This document shows positions 35,520-42,570 of a DNA stretch of 64,000 nucleotides, piece by piece; the stretch's first letter is position 1, and each line of letters begins with the position of its first letter. The translations under genes and the position numbers were made by a program. Source of the stretch: RYN-230 sp963768945. GTDB lineage: Bacteria > Actinomycetota > Actinomycetes > Streptosporangiales > Streptosporangiaceae. The notes under the pieces were generated by a model. That model did not search any database. It was given only the letters and a program-made list of their open reading frames with translations, and had not been told where the DNA came from. Location: the NCBI GenBank assembly GCA_963768945.1, contig CAVYJW010000002.1:222888-286887 (forward strand), written 5' to 3'.

Positions 35520-36370
35520 GGCCCGCTCACCCGGCCCCGTGGTGCGGTGGGGTGGGGTGGTGCGGGGTGCGGTTGGGCGGGGTGCGGGCGGCGCAGGCTG
35601 AAGGCCAGCCGGTGCGCGGCCATGGCGGCGCCGAATCCGGAGTCGATGTTGACCACGCACACGCCGGCCGCGCAGGAAGTCATCATGGCCAGCAGCGCGG
35701 TGATGCCCTCCAGTGCCGCGCCGTACCCGGTGGACGTGGGCACCGCCACGACAGGGACGCCGACCAGCCCCGCCACCGCGCTGGCCAGCGCTCCCTCCAT
35801 GCCGGCGATCACGACCACCACGTCGGCCGCGCCGATGTCGCCGGCCACGGTGAGCAGCCGGTGCAGCCCGGCCACGCCGACGTCGCGGAACTCGGTGACT
35901 TCCAGGCCAGTGGCCCGGGCCACGGCGGCCGCTTCGTCGGCCACCGGCCCGTCCGCGGTGCCCGCCGTGACCACCGCTACCCGGCACCCGCCGGGCGGGG
36001 CCGGCCGCCAGGACAGCAGCCGGGCCGGTGCGTTGTAGCCACCGGGCCCGTGCTTACCCGGCGCCGCAACGTCCGCCGACACCTGGGCCGCGACGCCCGG
36101 CTCGACCCGGGTCACCAGCACCGGCCCGGACGTGCGGGCCAGCAGGGCGGCCGCGATGGCCGCGATTTCGCCGGGCCGCTTTCCCGGGGCGTAGATCACC
36201 TCCGGCAGCCCCTGCCGCCGCGGCCGGTCCAGGTCGACGGTGGCGAAACCAAGCGCCAGAGCCGGGGTAAGTGCCTGATCGGGCCGGTCTTCCGGCTGGC
36301 CCTGTTCCGGCTGGCCCGGTTCCGGCTGGTCCTGGCCTGGCTGGTCCTCATCTAGCTGGCCGGAGTCCAC
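35516..36370 (-). CDS. larB: LarB, nicotinic acid adenine dinucleotide carboxylase/hydrolase
   Basis: A 284-residue LarB, which carboxylates NaAD and releases the dicarboxylated mononucleotide used for the pincer cofactor. The PurE-like core shows EVIYAPGKRPGEIAAI, VTAGTADGPVADEAAA, DVGVAGLHR and AVPTSTGYGAALEG. The first 35 residues are a Gln/Pro/Glu repeat (PGQPEQGQPE) encoded by a 15-bp minisatellite and not part of the family. GTG 36370 follows the larE stop with no gap; a shorter start within the repeat is possible. Confidence 0.92.
   Translation of the reverse strand: MDSGQLDEDQPGQDQPEPGQPEQGQPEDRPDQALTPALALGFATVDLDRPRRQGLPEVIYAPGKRPGEIAAIAAALLARTSGPVLVTRVEPGVAAQVSADVAAPGKHGPGGYNAPARLLSWRPAPPGGCRVAVVTAGTADGPVADEAAAVARATGLEVTEFRDVGVAGLHRLLTVAGDIGAADVVVVIAGMEGALASAVAGLVGVPVVAVPTSTGYGAALEGITALLAMMTSCAAGVCVVNIDSGFGAAMAAHRLAFSLRRPHPAQPHPAPPHPTAPRGRVSGP
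36290..36364 (-). repeat. 15-bp minisatellite at the start of larB
   Basis: Five tandem 15-bp units (TTCCGGCTGGCCCTG type on the + strand), progressively degenerate, encode the Gln/Pro/Glu-rich N-terminus of LarB. Confidence 0.85.
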
Positions 36371-37243
36371 CTAGCCCGCCCGGTGGACCACGGACAGCGG
36401 AAGCAGCGCGTTCATGCTGCCGCTGCGCAGCCCGGCCAGATCGGCGCTGACGAACACGAAGCCAGCCCCCCGGACCAGACCGCTGATCTCCTCACGCCGG
36501 TGCAGCAGCCGCCCGAGGTCCTCCGGCGGCACCTCGATCCGGGCCACGCTGCCCGCCGCGTGCGCCCTGACCCGGCAGACCGGGAAGCCCGCCTCGTGCA
36601 GGGCATCCTCGGCCTGCTCGATCCGGCCGAGCAGCTCCGGGCTGACCTGGTCGCCGTAGGCGACCCGGGAGGAGAGGCAGGCCGCGGCGGGCTTGTCCGC
36701 GGTGGCCAGGCCGAGCTCGCGGCTGATCGCGCGGACCGCTGCCTTGGACAACCCGGCGTCCACGAGCGGAAACACCGCGCCCCGGTCGCGGGCGGCCCGC
36801 TGGCCGGGCCGGTGGTCGGACAGGTCGTCGAGGTTGGTGCCGAGCGCGACCCGCGCGCCCATCGCCGCAGCCACCGGGTCCACCGCATCGAACAGGGCGC
36901 TCTTGCAGTGGAAGCAGCGGTCCGCGTCGTTGCGGCGGTACTCGGGCCGGTCCAGCTCGTCGGTGCACACCTCGACGTGGGCCAGGCCGCGGGACCGGGC
37001 GAAGTCTCGCGCGGCGGCCCGTTCCGCGGCGGGCAGGCTGGCCGACACGGCGGTGACCGCGAGGGCCCGCGGCCCCAGCACCTGGTGCGCCACGGCGGCC
37101 AGCAGCGCCGAGTCGGCCCCGCCCGAGAACGCCGTGACCAGCCGATCCTCCCGGGCCACCCGGTCCTTCAGCCGGCCCACTAGCTCGGCGATCTGGAACT
37201 CGGTCACGGTCTCGAACTCGCTCACCCTCTCGAAGTCGGTCAC
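36371..37243 (-). CDS. larE: LarE, ATP-dependent sacrificial sulfur transferase
   Basis: A 290-residue PP-loop protein. The ATP loop is AFSGGADSALLAAVA, RCFHCKSALFD and AACLSSRVAYGDQVS are LarE signatures, and cysteines are present in both. LarE donates sulfur to the pincer precursor, either from a sacrificed cysteine or, in three-cysteine forms, through an iron-sulfur cluster; which type this is cannot be settled here. GTG 37243 overlaps the larA stop (GTGA); the frame extends to 37474 without family sequence. Confidence 0.92.
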   Translation of the reverse strand: MTDFERVSEFETVTEFQIAELVGRLKDRVAREDRLVTAFSGGADSALLAAVAHQVLGPRALAVTAVSASLPAAERAAARDFARSRGLAHVEVCTDELDRPEYRRNDADRCFHCKSALFDAVDPVAAAMGARVALGTNLDDLSDHRPGQRAARDRGAVFPLVDAGLSKAAVRAISRELGLATADKPAAACLSSRVAYGDQVSPELLGRIEQAEDALHEAGFPVCRVRAHAAGSVARIEVPPEDLGRLLHRREEISGLVRGAGFVFVSADLAGLRSGSMNALLPLSVVHRAG

Positions 37244-38157
37244 ACTGGGCTCCCCACGACGTCCGCGCTCACGAACGGGATGGTCTGCGGCCCCTCGGGC
37301 AGCACGCAGACCCGTCCGCCCGGCCCGGCCGCCTCCAGTTCGGCCGCGACCGCCGCGGCGATGTCCGGCACCGCGAATAGGTGGGCGCTGCGCAGGTCCG
37401 TGTCGGTCAGCGTGGATGCGTGCACGCCCACCCGGGCCCGGCGCAGCACCCGGGCCAGCACCTGTACCTGCCACTGGTCCGGCACGGTCCGGGTGCGCGC
37501 GGCGATCGAGGCCAGCAGCCGTTCCGGCGTCGGCTCCGCGGCCAGCTCCGCGCGGAACGAGCCGTGATCGGGGAACCCGTCAGCGCACTCGGCCGCGCAG
37601 ATGATCAGCCCGCCCGGCGCGACCACGGTGGCGGCCGCGGACATCCCCTTGACCGCCTGGTACAGGTTCTGGTCCAGCGGGAAGCCGGCGTTGGTCGTCA
37701 CGACCACGTCGAACAGGCCGTCCACCGGGCGCATGGACACCTCGCGGACGTACGCGCGGGCCGTCGCGTGCATGGCCAGCACCTCGCCGCCGAACGCCGC
37801 CACGACCTGCTGCTCCCGGTTCAGCACCACGTCGAAGGCGAAGTCCACCCCGGTCGCCGCGGCGACCGCGCGCACGTCGTCGTGCACCGGGTTGCCCTCG
37901 CACACCGCCCACGTGGCCCGGTCGCTGCCGATCCGCCGGGCGTCGTGCAGGGTCAGCGTAGTCTCCAGCCCGGCCAGGCCCGGCGCTACCAGCTTGGGAC
38001 CGCCGCTGAACCCAGCGAAGAAGTGCGGTTCCACGAACCCGGTGGTGATCTTCACGTCTGCATCCACCCAGTGCCGGTTCAGCCAGACCGGCACCTCCTC
38101 GCCGTGCTCGCCGCACCAGGTGAGCATGCTCTCGTCCCGCGCGTCGTGGTTGATCAC
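37240..38157 (-). CDS. larA: LarA-family racemase, C-terminal part (split gene)
   Basis: This 305-residue frame holds most of a LarA-type nickel-pincer racemase/epimerase: ITTGFVEPHFFAGFSGGPKL carries the catalytic His and the cofactor-bound Lys, and TLHDARRIGSD the nickel-binding His. It starts with GTG 38157, overlapping by 4 nt the TGA of the frame encoding the N-terminal part. LarA proteins are about 420 residues in one chain, so this looks like one gene broken by loss of a C near 38160, where GGCCGCTGCG stands for the expected GGCCGCCTGCG. Substrate may be lactate or another 2-hydroxy acid. Confidence 0.85.
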   Translation of the reverse strand: MINHDARDESMLTWCGEHGEEVPVWLNRHWVDADVKITTGFVEPHFFAGFSGGPKLVAPGLAGLETTLTLHDARRIGSDRATWAVCEGNPVHDDVRAVAAATGVDFAFDVVLNREQQVVAAFGGEVLAMHATARAYVREVSMRPVDGLFDVVVTTNAGFPLDQNLYQAVKGMSAAATVVAPGGLIICAAECADGFPDHGSFRAELAAEPTPERLLASIAARTRTVPDQWQVQVLARVLRRARVGVHASTLTDTDLRSAHLFAVPDIAAAVAAELEAAGPGGRVCVLPEGPQTIPFVSADVVGSPV

Positions 38158-38549
38158 GCGCAGCGGCCGGCCAGCTCGTCGCCCAGCATCTCGCCCAGCT
38201 CGGCCGGGGTGTTGCCGCGATGCGTGCCGGTCGCGATGAGCACGGTCACGTCGTCCGGCGTGACCAGTCCCTTCAGCTCGGAGAGCAGCGCACGGAGCAT
38301 GGCCTCGCGGGGCTGCGGCCGGGTGACGTCGCAGACCGACACGGCCACCCGCTGGCCCGGGCGCACCACCGCCCGCAGCGGCGGTCCGGCGACCGGATGG
38401 CGCAGCGCGTCGCGCAGCACGGCCGGGACGTCCGGCGCGGCCGGATGATGTGCCGGCGCGACGACCGTGGTCCGGCCAGCGGGCAGCGAGATCCGCAGGC
38501 CCCGCCGCCCGTAGGCCAGGTCGATGTCCAGCAGGCCGTCAGCAGGCAT
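38154..38549 (-). CDS. larA: LarA-family racemase, N-terminal part (split gene)
   Basis: A 131-residue frame from ATG 38549 covers the DUF2088 region of LarA: DIDLAYGRRGLRISLPAG, VSVCDVTRPQPREAML and LIATGTHRGNTPAELGEMLG, including the first catalytic His. It ends in GRCA and TGA just where the family continues as RVINHDARDE, which is found in the next frame. It heads the larAEBC operon. Its ATG lies inside the last codons of an aldo/keto reductase remnant. Confidence 0.85.
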   Translation of the reverse strand: MPADGLLDIDLAYGRRGLRISLPAGRTTVVAPAHHPAAPDVPAVLRDALRHPVAGPPLRAVVRPGQRVAVSVCDVTRPQPREAMLRALLSELKGLVTPDDVTVLIATGTHRGNTPAELGEMLGDELAGRCA

Positions 38550-38679
38550 CAAGCTCCGTCCACGCCTCGTCCTGGACCACGGTAGCGAAGCGGGCCAGGG
38601 CCGGGGCAACCTGCCCGCCGCTGCGAATCCCGCTGACCACGGACACCGCCGCCGGGTGGCGCAGCGGGAACTGGGATCG
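38539..38679 (-). pseudogene. C-terminal remnant of an aldo/keto reductase
   Basis: The minus-strand frame reads SQFPLRHPAAVSVVSGIRS, then a helix ending DEAWTELDAC and TGA. This is the conserved last 45 residues of the sugar-dehydrogenase type of aldo/keto reductase. No start or upstream barrel is found; the DNA before it is the GGCTGTCCCGGGGGA minisatellite. The stop overlaps the larA ATG by 11 nt, so the intact gene was probably the first gene of the lar operon. Confidence 0.55.
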
Positions 38680-38724
38680 CCGGGTCGGGCATCGACACCT
38701 CGTGCCGCTCGCAGTGCCCGGATC

Positions 38725-38769
38725 GGCTGTCCCGGGGGAGGCTGTCCCGGGGGAGGCTGTCCCGGGGGA
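38725..38769 (+). repeat. 15-bp minisatellite upstream of larA
   Basis: Three identical 15-bp units (GGCTGTCCCGGGGGA) at 38725, 38740 and 38755, with a partial fourth. It lies just after the stop of the SDR gene and before the aldo/keto reductase remnant. Confidence 0.9.
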
Positions 38770-38795
38770 GGCTGTCGTCTGACCGGCCGGCCGGG

Positions 38796-39557
38796 TCACG
38801 TGCGGGGCCGCAGCCGCAGGCCGGCCATCCCGCCGTCCACCGCCAGTTCGGTCCCGGTGGTCGAGCCGGCGGCGGGCGAGGCCAGGTATACGGCCGCGGC
38901 CGCTACCTCCTCCGCCGACACCAGCCGGCCGTGCGGCTGGCGGGCCTCCAGCGCGGCCCGCTCCGCGTCCGGGTCGGGCGCCGCGTCCAGCAATCGGCTG
39001 ACCCAGGGCGTGTCGGCCGTGCCGGGGTTCACCGCGTTGACCCGGATGCCGTCCGCGATCCCGTCGGCCGCCATTGCCCGGGTCAGGGCGGCCACTGCAC
39101 CCTTGCTGGCCGAGTACACGGCCCGGTCCGGCAGCCCGGCGGTCGCCGCGATCGAGGCCGTGTTCACCACGGCCGCCCGGCCGGACTCGCGCAGGTACGG
39201 CCAGGCCGCGCGGGACACCCGGGCGGTGCCGATCACGTTCACGTCCAGCACCCGCCGCCATTCCTCGTCGGTGCTGTCGGCCACGCTGCCCTGGGCGCCA
39301 ATGCCGGCGTTGTTGACCAGCAGGTCCAGACCGCCGAGCTGGCCCGCGGCCGCGTCCACGGCGGACTGCACCGCCGCGTCGTCGGTGATGTCGGCCTGCA
39401 CGTAGGCGGCCCCGCCGGCCAGCCCCGCGGGAAGTTTCTCCGCGATGTCCAGCACTACCACCTCTGCACCCTCGGCCGCGAACGCCGCGGCGATCGCGGC
39501 GCCCAGCCCGGAGGCACCGCCGGTGACCAGCGTCCGCAGGCCCGTCAGCTGTCCCAT
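38796..39557 (-). CDS. SDR-family oxidoreductase
   Basis: A 253-residue classical SDR: TLVTGGASGLGAAIAAAF at the start with GGASGLG, an acidic residue in VVVLDIAEK favouring NAD, NNAGIGAQGS, catalytic Ser and YSASKGAVAAL, and a terminal TGTELAVDGGMAG. ATG 39557 was chosen because AGGAAAGG lies six bases upstream. With the adjacent aldo/keto reductase remnant it may have belonged to a sugar or hydroxy-acid oxidation pathway that feeds the lar enzymes. Confidence 0.9.
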   Translation of the reverse strand: MGQLTGLRTLVTGGASGLGAAIAAAFAAEGAEVVVLDIAEKLPAGLAGGAAYVQADITDDAAVQSAVDAAAGQLGGLDLLVNNAGIGAQGSVADSTDEEWRRVLDVNVIGTARVSRAAWPYLRESGRAAVVNTASIAATAGLPDRAVYSASKGAVAALTRAMAADGIADGIRVNAVNPGTADTPWVSRLLDAAPDPDAERAALEARQPHGRLVSAEEVAAAAVYLASPAAGSTTGTELAVDGGMAGLRLRPRT

Positions 39558-39712
39558 CCTCATCCTTTCCTGGCTGCATCTGGGGGGTGCGGGCCGATGG
39601 AACCCGGACCCGCAGCCGCCGCAAACGTCACCTGACCTCAGCCCCGGACGGCAGCTCGACATCGGGCCGCGGACCGCCGGGCGCTCTCGACATCATGGCT
39701 GATCGCCCTGGA

Positions 39713-39799
39713 TCAGGGTGGACCGCGTGGCGCTGTGATCAGCGTGCCGGAGAACTGGGCGGCGGTCTTCTTGGTAAAACCGGACGCGGAGATCTCCAC
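39713..39799 (-). pseudogene. N-terminal remnant of a second DUF488 gene
   Basis: From GTG 39799 the minus strand reads VEISASGFTKKTAAQFSGTL and then ITAPRGPP before TGA. GFTKKTAAQF is the conserved start of a DUF488 subgroup commonly encoded in tandem with another DUF488 gene, as here. Everything after the first 20 residues is missing. It overlaps the end of the intact DUF488 gene. Confidence 0.5.
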
Positions 39800-40377
39800 G
39801 ACCGTTCCTCCGCGCGGCCGTCGAAGAGGGTGGCTTGCGGGTCCTGGCTGAGTTCCCGCGCTGCCAGCTCCGCCTCGGTTTCGATGCGCCCATCCCGTCT
39901 GACGTGAGACACCGCGACGCCGCGCTCCCGCAGGACTCGCCCGATGAGCAGATGGCGGTGGCACCGGGAAGGATCCTCCTCGCTGCAGAGCAGGGCGATG
40001 CGGCGCGTCTGGGCCCTGGCCAGGACCCGGTCGAGTCCCTCCTGGAACGCCGTGGTCCCGGCCAGCCGGCCGTAGAGCACGTGACCCTGCTCGTCATAGA
40101 ACTCGTTGTCCCTGGGGCGGCCGCCGAGTTCCCGGCCGAGCGGGACGTAGCCGATACCGCGCCGGGCCAGGGCCTCACCCAGTGGTCCCGCGTTGAAATG
40201 CGGGACATAGCGGGACCGCGGCACGGTGCGCACGTCGGCGGCGGTGTCAATGCCGTGCTGCTGGAGCAGGCCCAGGAAATCGTCGAGGCTGATGTTCGAA
40301 TGGCCGATCGTGAAGAGGCCTGGTCCGGCAGCCGGCACGACGGTTTCCCCAGTGTCTTCCCCAGTGTCCTCACGCAT
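39739..40377 (-). CDS. DUF488-family protein
   Basis: A 212-residue protein of unknown function: LFTIGHSNISLDDFLGLLQQ at the start, DVRTVPRSRYVPHFN, and the family Cys motif LLCSEEDPSRCHRHLL. The last 25 residues are Arg/Pro-rich and may be out-of-frame continuation into the remnant below. It overlaps the SRPBCC gene by 8 nt. Confidence 0.85.
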   Translation of the reverse strand: MREDTGEDTGETVVPAAGPGLFTIGHSNISLDDFLGLLQQHGIDTAADVRTVPRSRYVPHFNAGPLGEALARRGIGYVPLGRELGGRPRDNEFYDEQGHVLYGRLAGTTAFQEGLDRVLARAQTRRIALLCSEEDPSRCHRHLLIGRVLRERGVAVSHVRRDGRIETEAELAARELSQDPQATLFDGRAEERSWRSPRPVLPRRPPPSSPAR

Positions 40378-40837
40378 CGCGGGTGGCGGCCGCGATGGCC
40401 TCTTCCCAGTGCCGGAGGAACTGGGAATAGCCGGCCGCGAACCGGGCCAAGCCGTCGGCAGCCTCGCCAGACAGCGCGGTGAGGTCGTAGTTAACGGTGG
40501 CCACCCGCGACTCGCCTGGTGGTGTCCTGTCGTCCAGGGTGACGGTCACAGTGCCCGCGTCCCGGCCGTGGGCGATGCGCGCGTAGCGGACGGACCGGCC
40601 GGGTTCCCGCGCGCAGACCACCCAGGTCGTGCGCTGCTCGCCGTGGAACGTCTCGAACACCGTGCCCGGCTCCGTGTCGTCGCCGGCCGGAGCGGGGAAG
40701 AGTGGGTCCCAGCCGTCGGCCCACAGTTTCTCGCCGCGTGGGGTGAACAGGTAGAGGGCGGGCTCGTAGCCGGGCGGCAGCCGCACAGATCCGCTGAGCC
40801 GGGCGCGAGGCAGCGGATATGCTGAGCTGTGTACCAT
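40370..40837 (-). CDS. SRPBCC-like (START-fold) protein
   Basis: A 155-residue protein that looks like the SRPBCC/polyketide-cyclase fold: LFTPRGEKLWADGWDPLFPA, TVFETFHGEQRTTWVVCARE, and a long C-terminal helix (FAAGYSQFLRHWEEAIAAA). These proteins bind hydrophobic ligands. Its ATG (40835-40837) lies inside a 14-bp palindrome shared with the divergent RHH gene, so the RHH protein probably represses it directly. Confidence 0.75.
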   Translation of the reverse strand: MVHSSAYPLPRARLSGSVRLPPGYEPALYLFTPRGEKLWADGWDPLFPAPAGDDTEPGTVFETFHGEQRTTWVVCAREPGRSVRYARIAHGRDAGTVTVTLDDRTPPGESRVATVNYDLTALSGEAADGLARFAAGYSQFLRHWEEAIAAATRDA

Positions 40838-40843
40838 GGTACA
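40830..40843. promoter_or_regulatory. Perfect palindrome over the SRPBCC start codon
   Basis: TGTACCATGGTACA is a perfect 14-bp palindrome. It covers the start codon of the SRPBCC gene and lies 8 bp before the RHH gene. Its size and position fit a ribbon-helix-helix operator. Confidence 0.6.
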
Positions 40844-40851
40844 AAGATAAC

Positions 40852-41124
40852 ATGACGACCGTTGAGCGTGTCCAGACCGGGGTACGGATGGAGCGCAGCC
40901 TGCTGAAGGTCCTCAAGGGGCTGGCCGAGTACCTCGACCTGTCCCTGGGTGACCTGCTGGAAGGCATCGTGCTGCACGCGTTCGAGGGAGAGCAGGCGTT
41001 CGCGGCGCCCACCCTGGAGGTCATCGCGGAGCTGAAGCGGATCTATGGGTGTGATCTGACCGCCGCCGACAGCCACCAGCTGAGTGAGGCCGGGGGGCCG
41101 GCCGGGCCTGGCCGGGAGACCTGA
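40852..41124 (+). CDS. Ribbon-helix-helix (CopG/Arc-like) regulator
   Basis: A 90-residue protein. The N-terminal part (VERVQTGVRMERSLLKVLKG then LAEYLDLSLGDLLEGI) has the strand-helix-helix pattern of RHH DNA-binding proteins. ATG 40852 is the first start after the palindrome; a longer frame from 40819 would begin inside the operator. It is probably the local repressor of the divergent SRPBCC-DUF488 genes. Confidence 0.7.
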   Translation: MTTVERVQTGVRMERSLLKVLKGLAEYLDLSLGDLLEGIVLHAFEGEQAFAAPTLEVIAELKRIYGCDLTAADSHQLSEAGGPAGPGRET

Positions 41125-41136
41125 GCGAGTACGCGG

Positions 41137-41784
41137 CTAGCCCTCTTCCAGCCAGCCGAGGCGGGCGGCCAGCGCGGCCTTGGCGGCCGGCCAGTCGTCG
41201 TCCACCATCGCGTACTGGACCGTGTCCCGCCAGCTGCCGTCGTGGCGCAGCCGGTGCTTGCGCAGAACCCCCTCGCGCACCGCGCCGAGCCGCTCGATCG
41301 CGGCCTGCGACCGGGTGTTGAAGATGTCGGTGTGCCAGACGACCCGGACCGCGCCGAGGGTCTCGAACGCGAACCCCATCAGCAGCAGCTTCGACTCCGT
41401 GTTGTGCCCGGTACGCCACCAGCGCTGGCCCAGCCAGGTGTGCCCGATGCCCAGCGTCCGCAGCGCGGGGTTCACCTCGTAGAACGACGTGGTGCCGGCG
41501 AACTCCCCGGTAGCCGCCTCGATCTGGGCGTACGGAAGCCGGGCGCCGCGGGCCCGGGCAGCCAGGGCGTCAGCGATGTGCCGGGTCGCGTCCTCGACGG
41601 TGACCGGCTGGGCGAGCGCGCCGCCCGGCGGGCTCAGCCAGCGGAACACCTCGGCGGCCTGCCCGCCGGTGCCCGCAGCGGTGAGGTAACCGGGCGCGTG
41701 CTCCAGCGCCAGCGGCTCCAGCCGGATCAGCCGCCCGGCCAGCACGGGCATCGCCCACCAGAGATCGTCGCTCACGTGAGGCAT
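41137..41784 (-). CDS. GNAT-family N-acetyltransferase (RimJ/RimL type)
   Basis: A 215-residue acetyltransferase: LAGRLIRLEPLALEHAPGYL at the start, FAGTTSFYEVNPALRTLGIG, TWLGQRWWRTGHNTESKLLL with the acetyl-CoA loop, and RSQAAIERLGAVREGVLRKH. ATG 41784 matches the normal family start; the frame runs on to 42183 without meaning. It converges on the RHH gene with a 12-bp gap. Confidence 0.9.
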   Translation of the reverse strand: MPHVSDDLWWAMPVLAGRLIRLEPLALEHAPGYLTAAGTGGQAAEVFRWLSPPGGALAQPVTVEDATRHIADALAARARGARLPYAQIEAATGEFAGTTSFYEVNPALRTLGIGHTWLGQRWWRTGHNTESKLLLMGFAFETLGAVRVVWHTDIFNTRSQAAIERLGAVREGVLRKHRLRHDGSWRDTVQYAMVDDDWPAAKAALAARLGWLEEG

Positions 41785-41865
41785 GATCCCAGGCCCGGCC
41801 GGGGCCCTGCCCCTTATTTTCGCGGTCACCCGGGCACGACTATTTTTCACGGCTCCGACCGCGCC

Positions 41866-42010
41866 GCGGGCCCCCGGGTCACCGGCGGATCGCTCAGCGG
41901 GGGAGCGGTGAGCCTGGCGTCCTTCCCTGGCCACGTACTCGCGCTGAACGTCTGGGGATCCTGGTGCACGGTATGCCGCCAGGAAGCGCCCGCCCTTTCC
42001 GCCGCCCAGC
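41866..42010 (+). pseudogene. TlpA/ResA-type thioredoxin remnant
   Basis: The plus strand reads GPRVTGGSLSGGAVSLASFP, then GHVLALNVWGSWCTVCRQEA and PALSAAQ. This is the beginning of a TlpA-like thioredoxin domain with its WCxxC active site (WCTVC). It lacks a signal or start upstream and loses the family pattern after about 42010. A genuine fragment of an exported disulfide reductase gene. Confidence 0.65.
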
Positions 42011-42128
42011 TTTTCCATTCCACGAGCGCCCGGTTCCTGGTGTGGAAGTCGTGGACAGCGCCGCCCGTCGCCCCGCCTGTCCCAGCTGCCCCTCCAGCCC
42101 CAGCTGCCCCGCCAAATCCCGGGTTCCC

Positions 42129-42184
42129 GTTGATGATCAAACGATTGGTGTCGCCCCGGCAACACCAATCGTTTGATCATCAAC
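42129..42184. terminator. Hairpin with a perfect 23-bp stem and 10-nt loop
   Basis: The left arm 42129-42151 (GTTGATGATCAAACGATTGG and three more) pairs perfectly with 42162-42184 around CGCCCCGGCA. It may end transcription, but no gene ends close by, so a mobile or structural palindrome is possible. Its TGATCA core is shared with the hairpin at 17363 (GATCAT). Confidence 0.55.
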
Positions 42185-42204
42185 GTGGTGCGATCAACGG
42201 TGGG

Positions 42205-42372
42205 GCAGGCAGGGCAGCTGTGGCAGGCGAGGCTGGCCGGGCTGGAGGGGCAGGCGGGGCTGGAGAGGCTAGAGGGGCAGACGGGGTTAGAGGGGCTGGA
42301 GGGCTAGGCCAGGCTGGAGGGGCAGGCGGGACAAACAGGGCTGGCGGGACGGGAGGGGGGCAGTCGGGGGCG
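42205..42372 (+). repeat. G-rich imperfect repeat tract
   Basis: Repeated GGGGCAGGCGGGGCTGGAG-like units with many runs of three or more G. A C-rich tract of similar make-up lies on the other side of the hairpin (about 42060-42115), giving an imperfect larger inverted repeat. It could form G-quadruplexes. Confidence 0.6.
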
Positions 42373-42570
42373 GACCGAACTCCTCCTGTATAGCCACGAG
42401 CGCGGTCACGTGGCCCCCTTGTCCGGTCGCGGTGGCAGCGTCGTCTCCAGCCTATGTTTCACCTGTGTCACTACCCACGGGATCGTGGCCGAGCCGGGCC
42501 TGGAGCGCGTCCGGCATGCTGGCGCGGACGACCCTAGCGCCGTACCCGGGGCTGACGGGCCAGTCATCAC

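Larger units (their letters stand above)
41785..42570. other. Gene-poor region with a gene remnant, a long hairpin and G-rich repeats
   Basis: No intact gene is supported in these 786 bp. It contains a TlpA-type thioredoxin remnant (41866-42010), a C-rich tract (about 42060-42115), a perfect 23-bp-stem hairpin (42129-42184) and a G-rich imperfect repeat (about 42205-42372). Confidence 0.7.
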
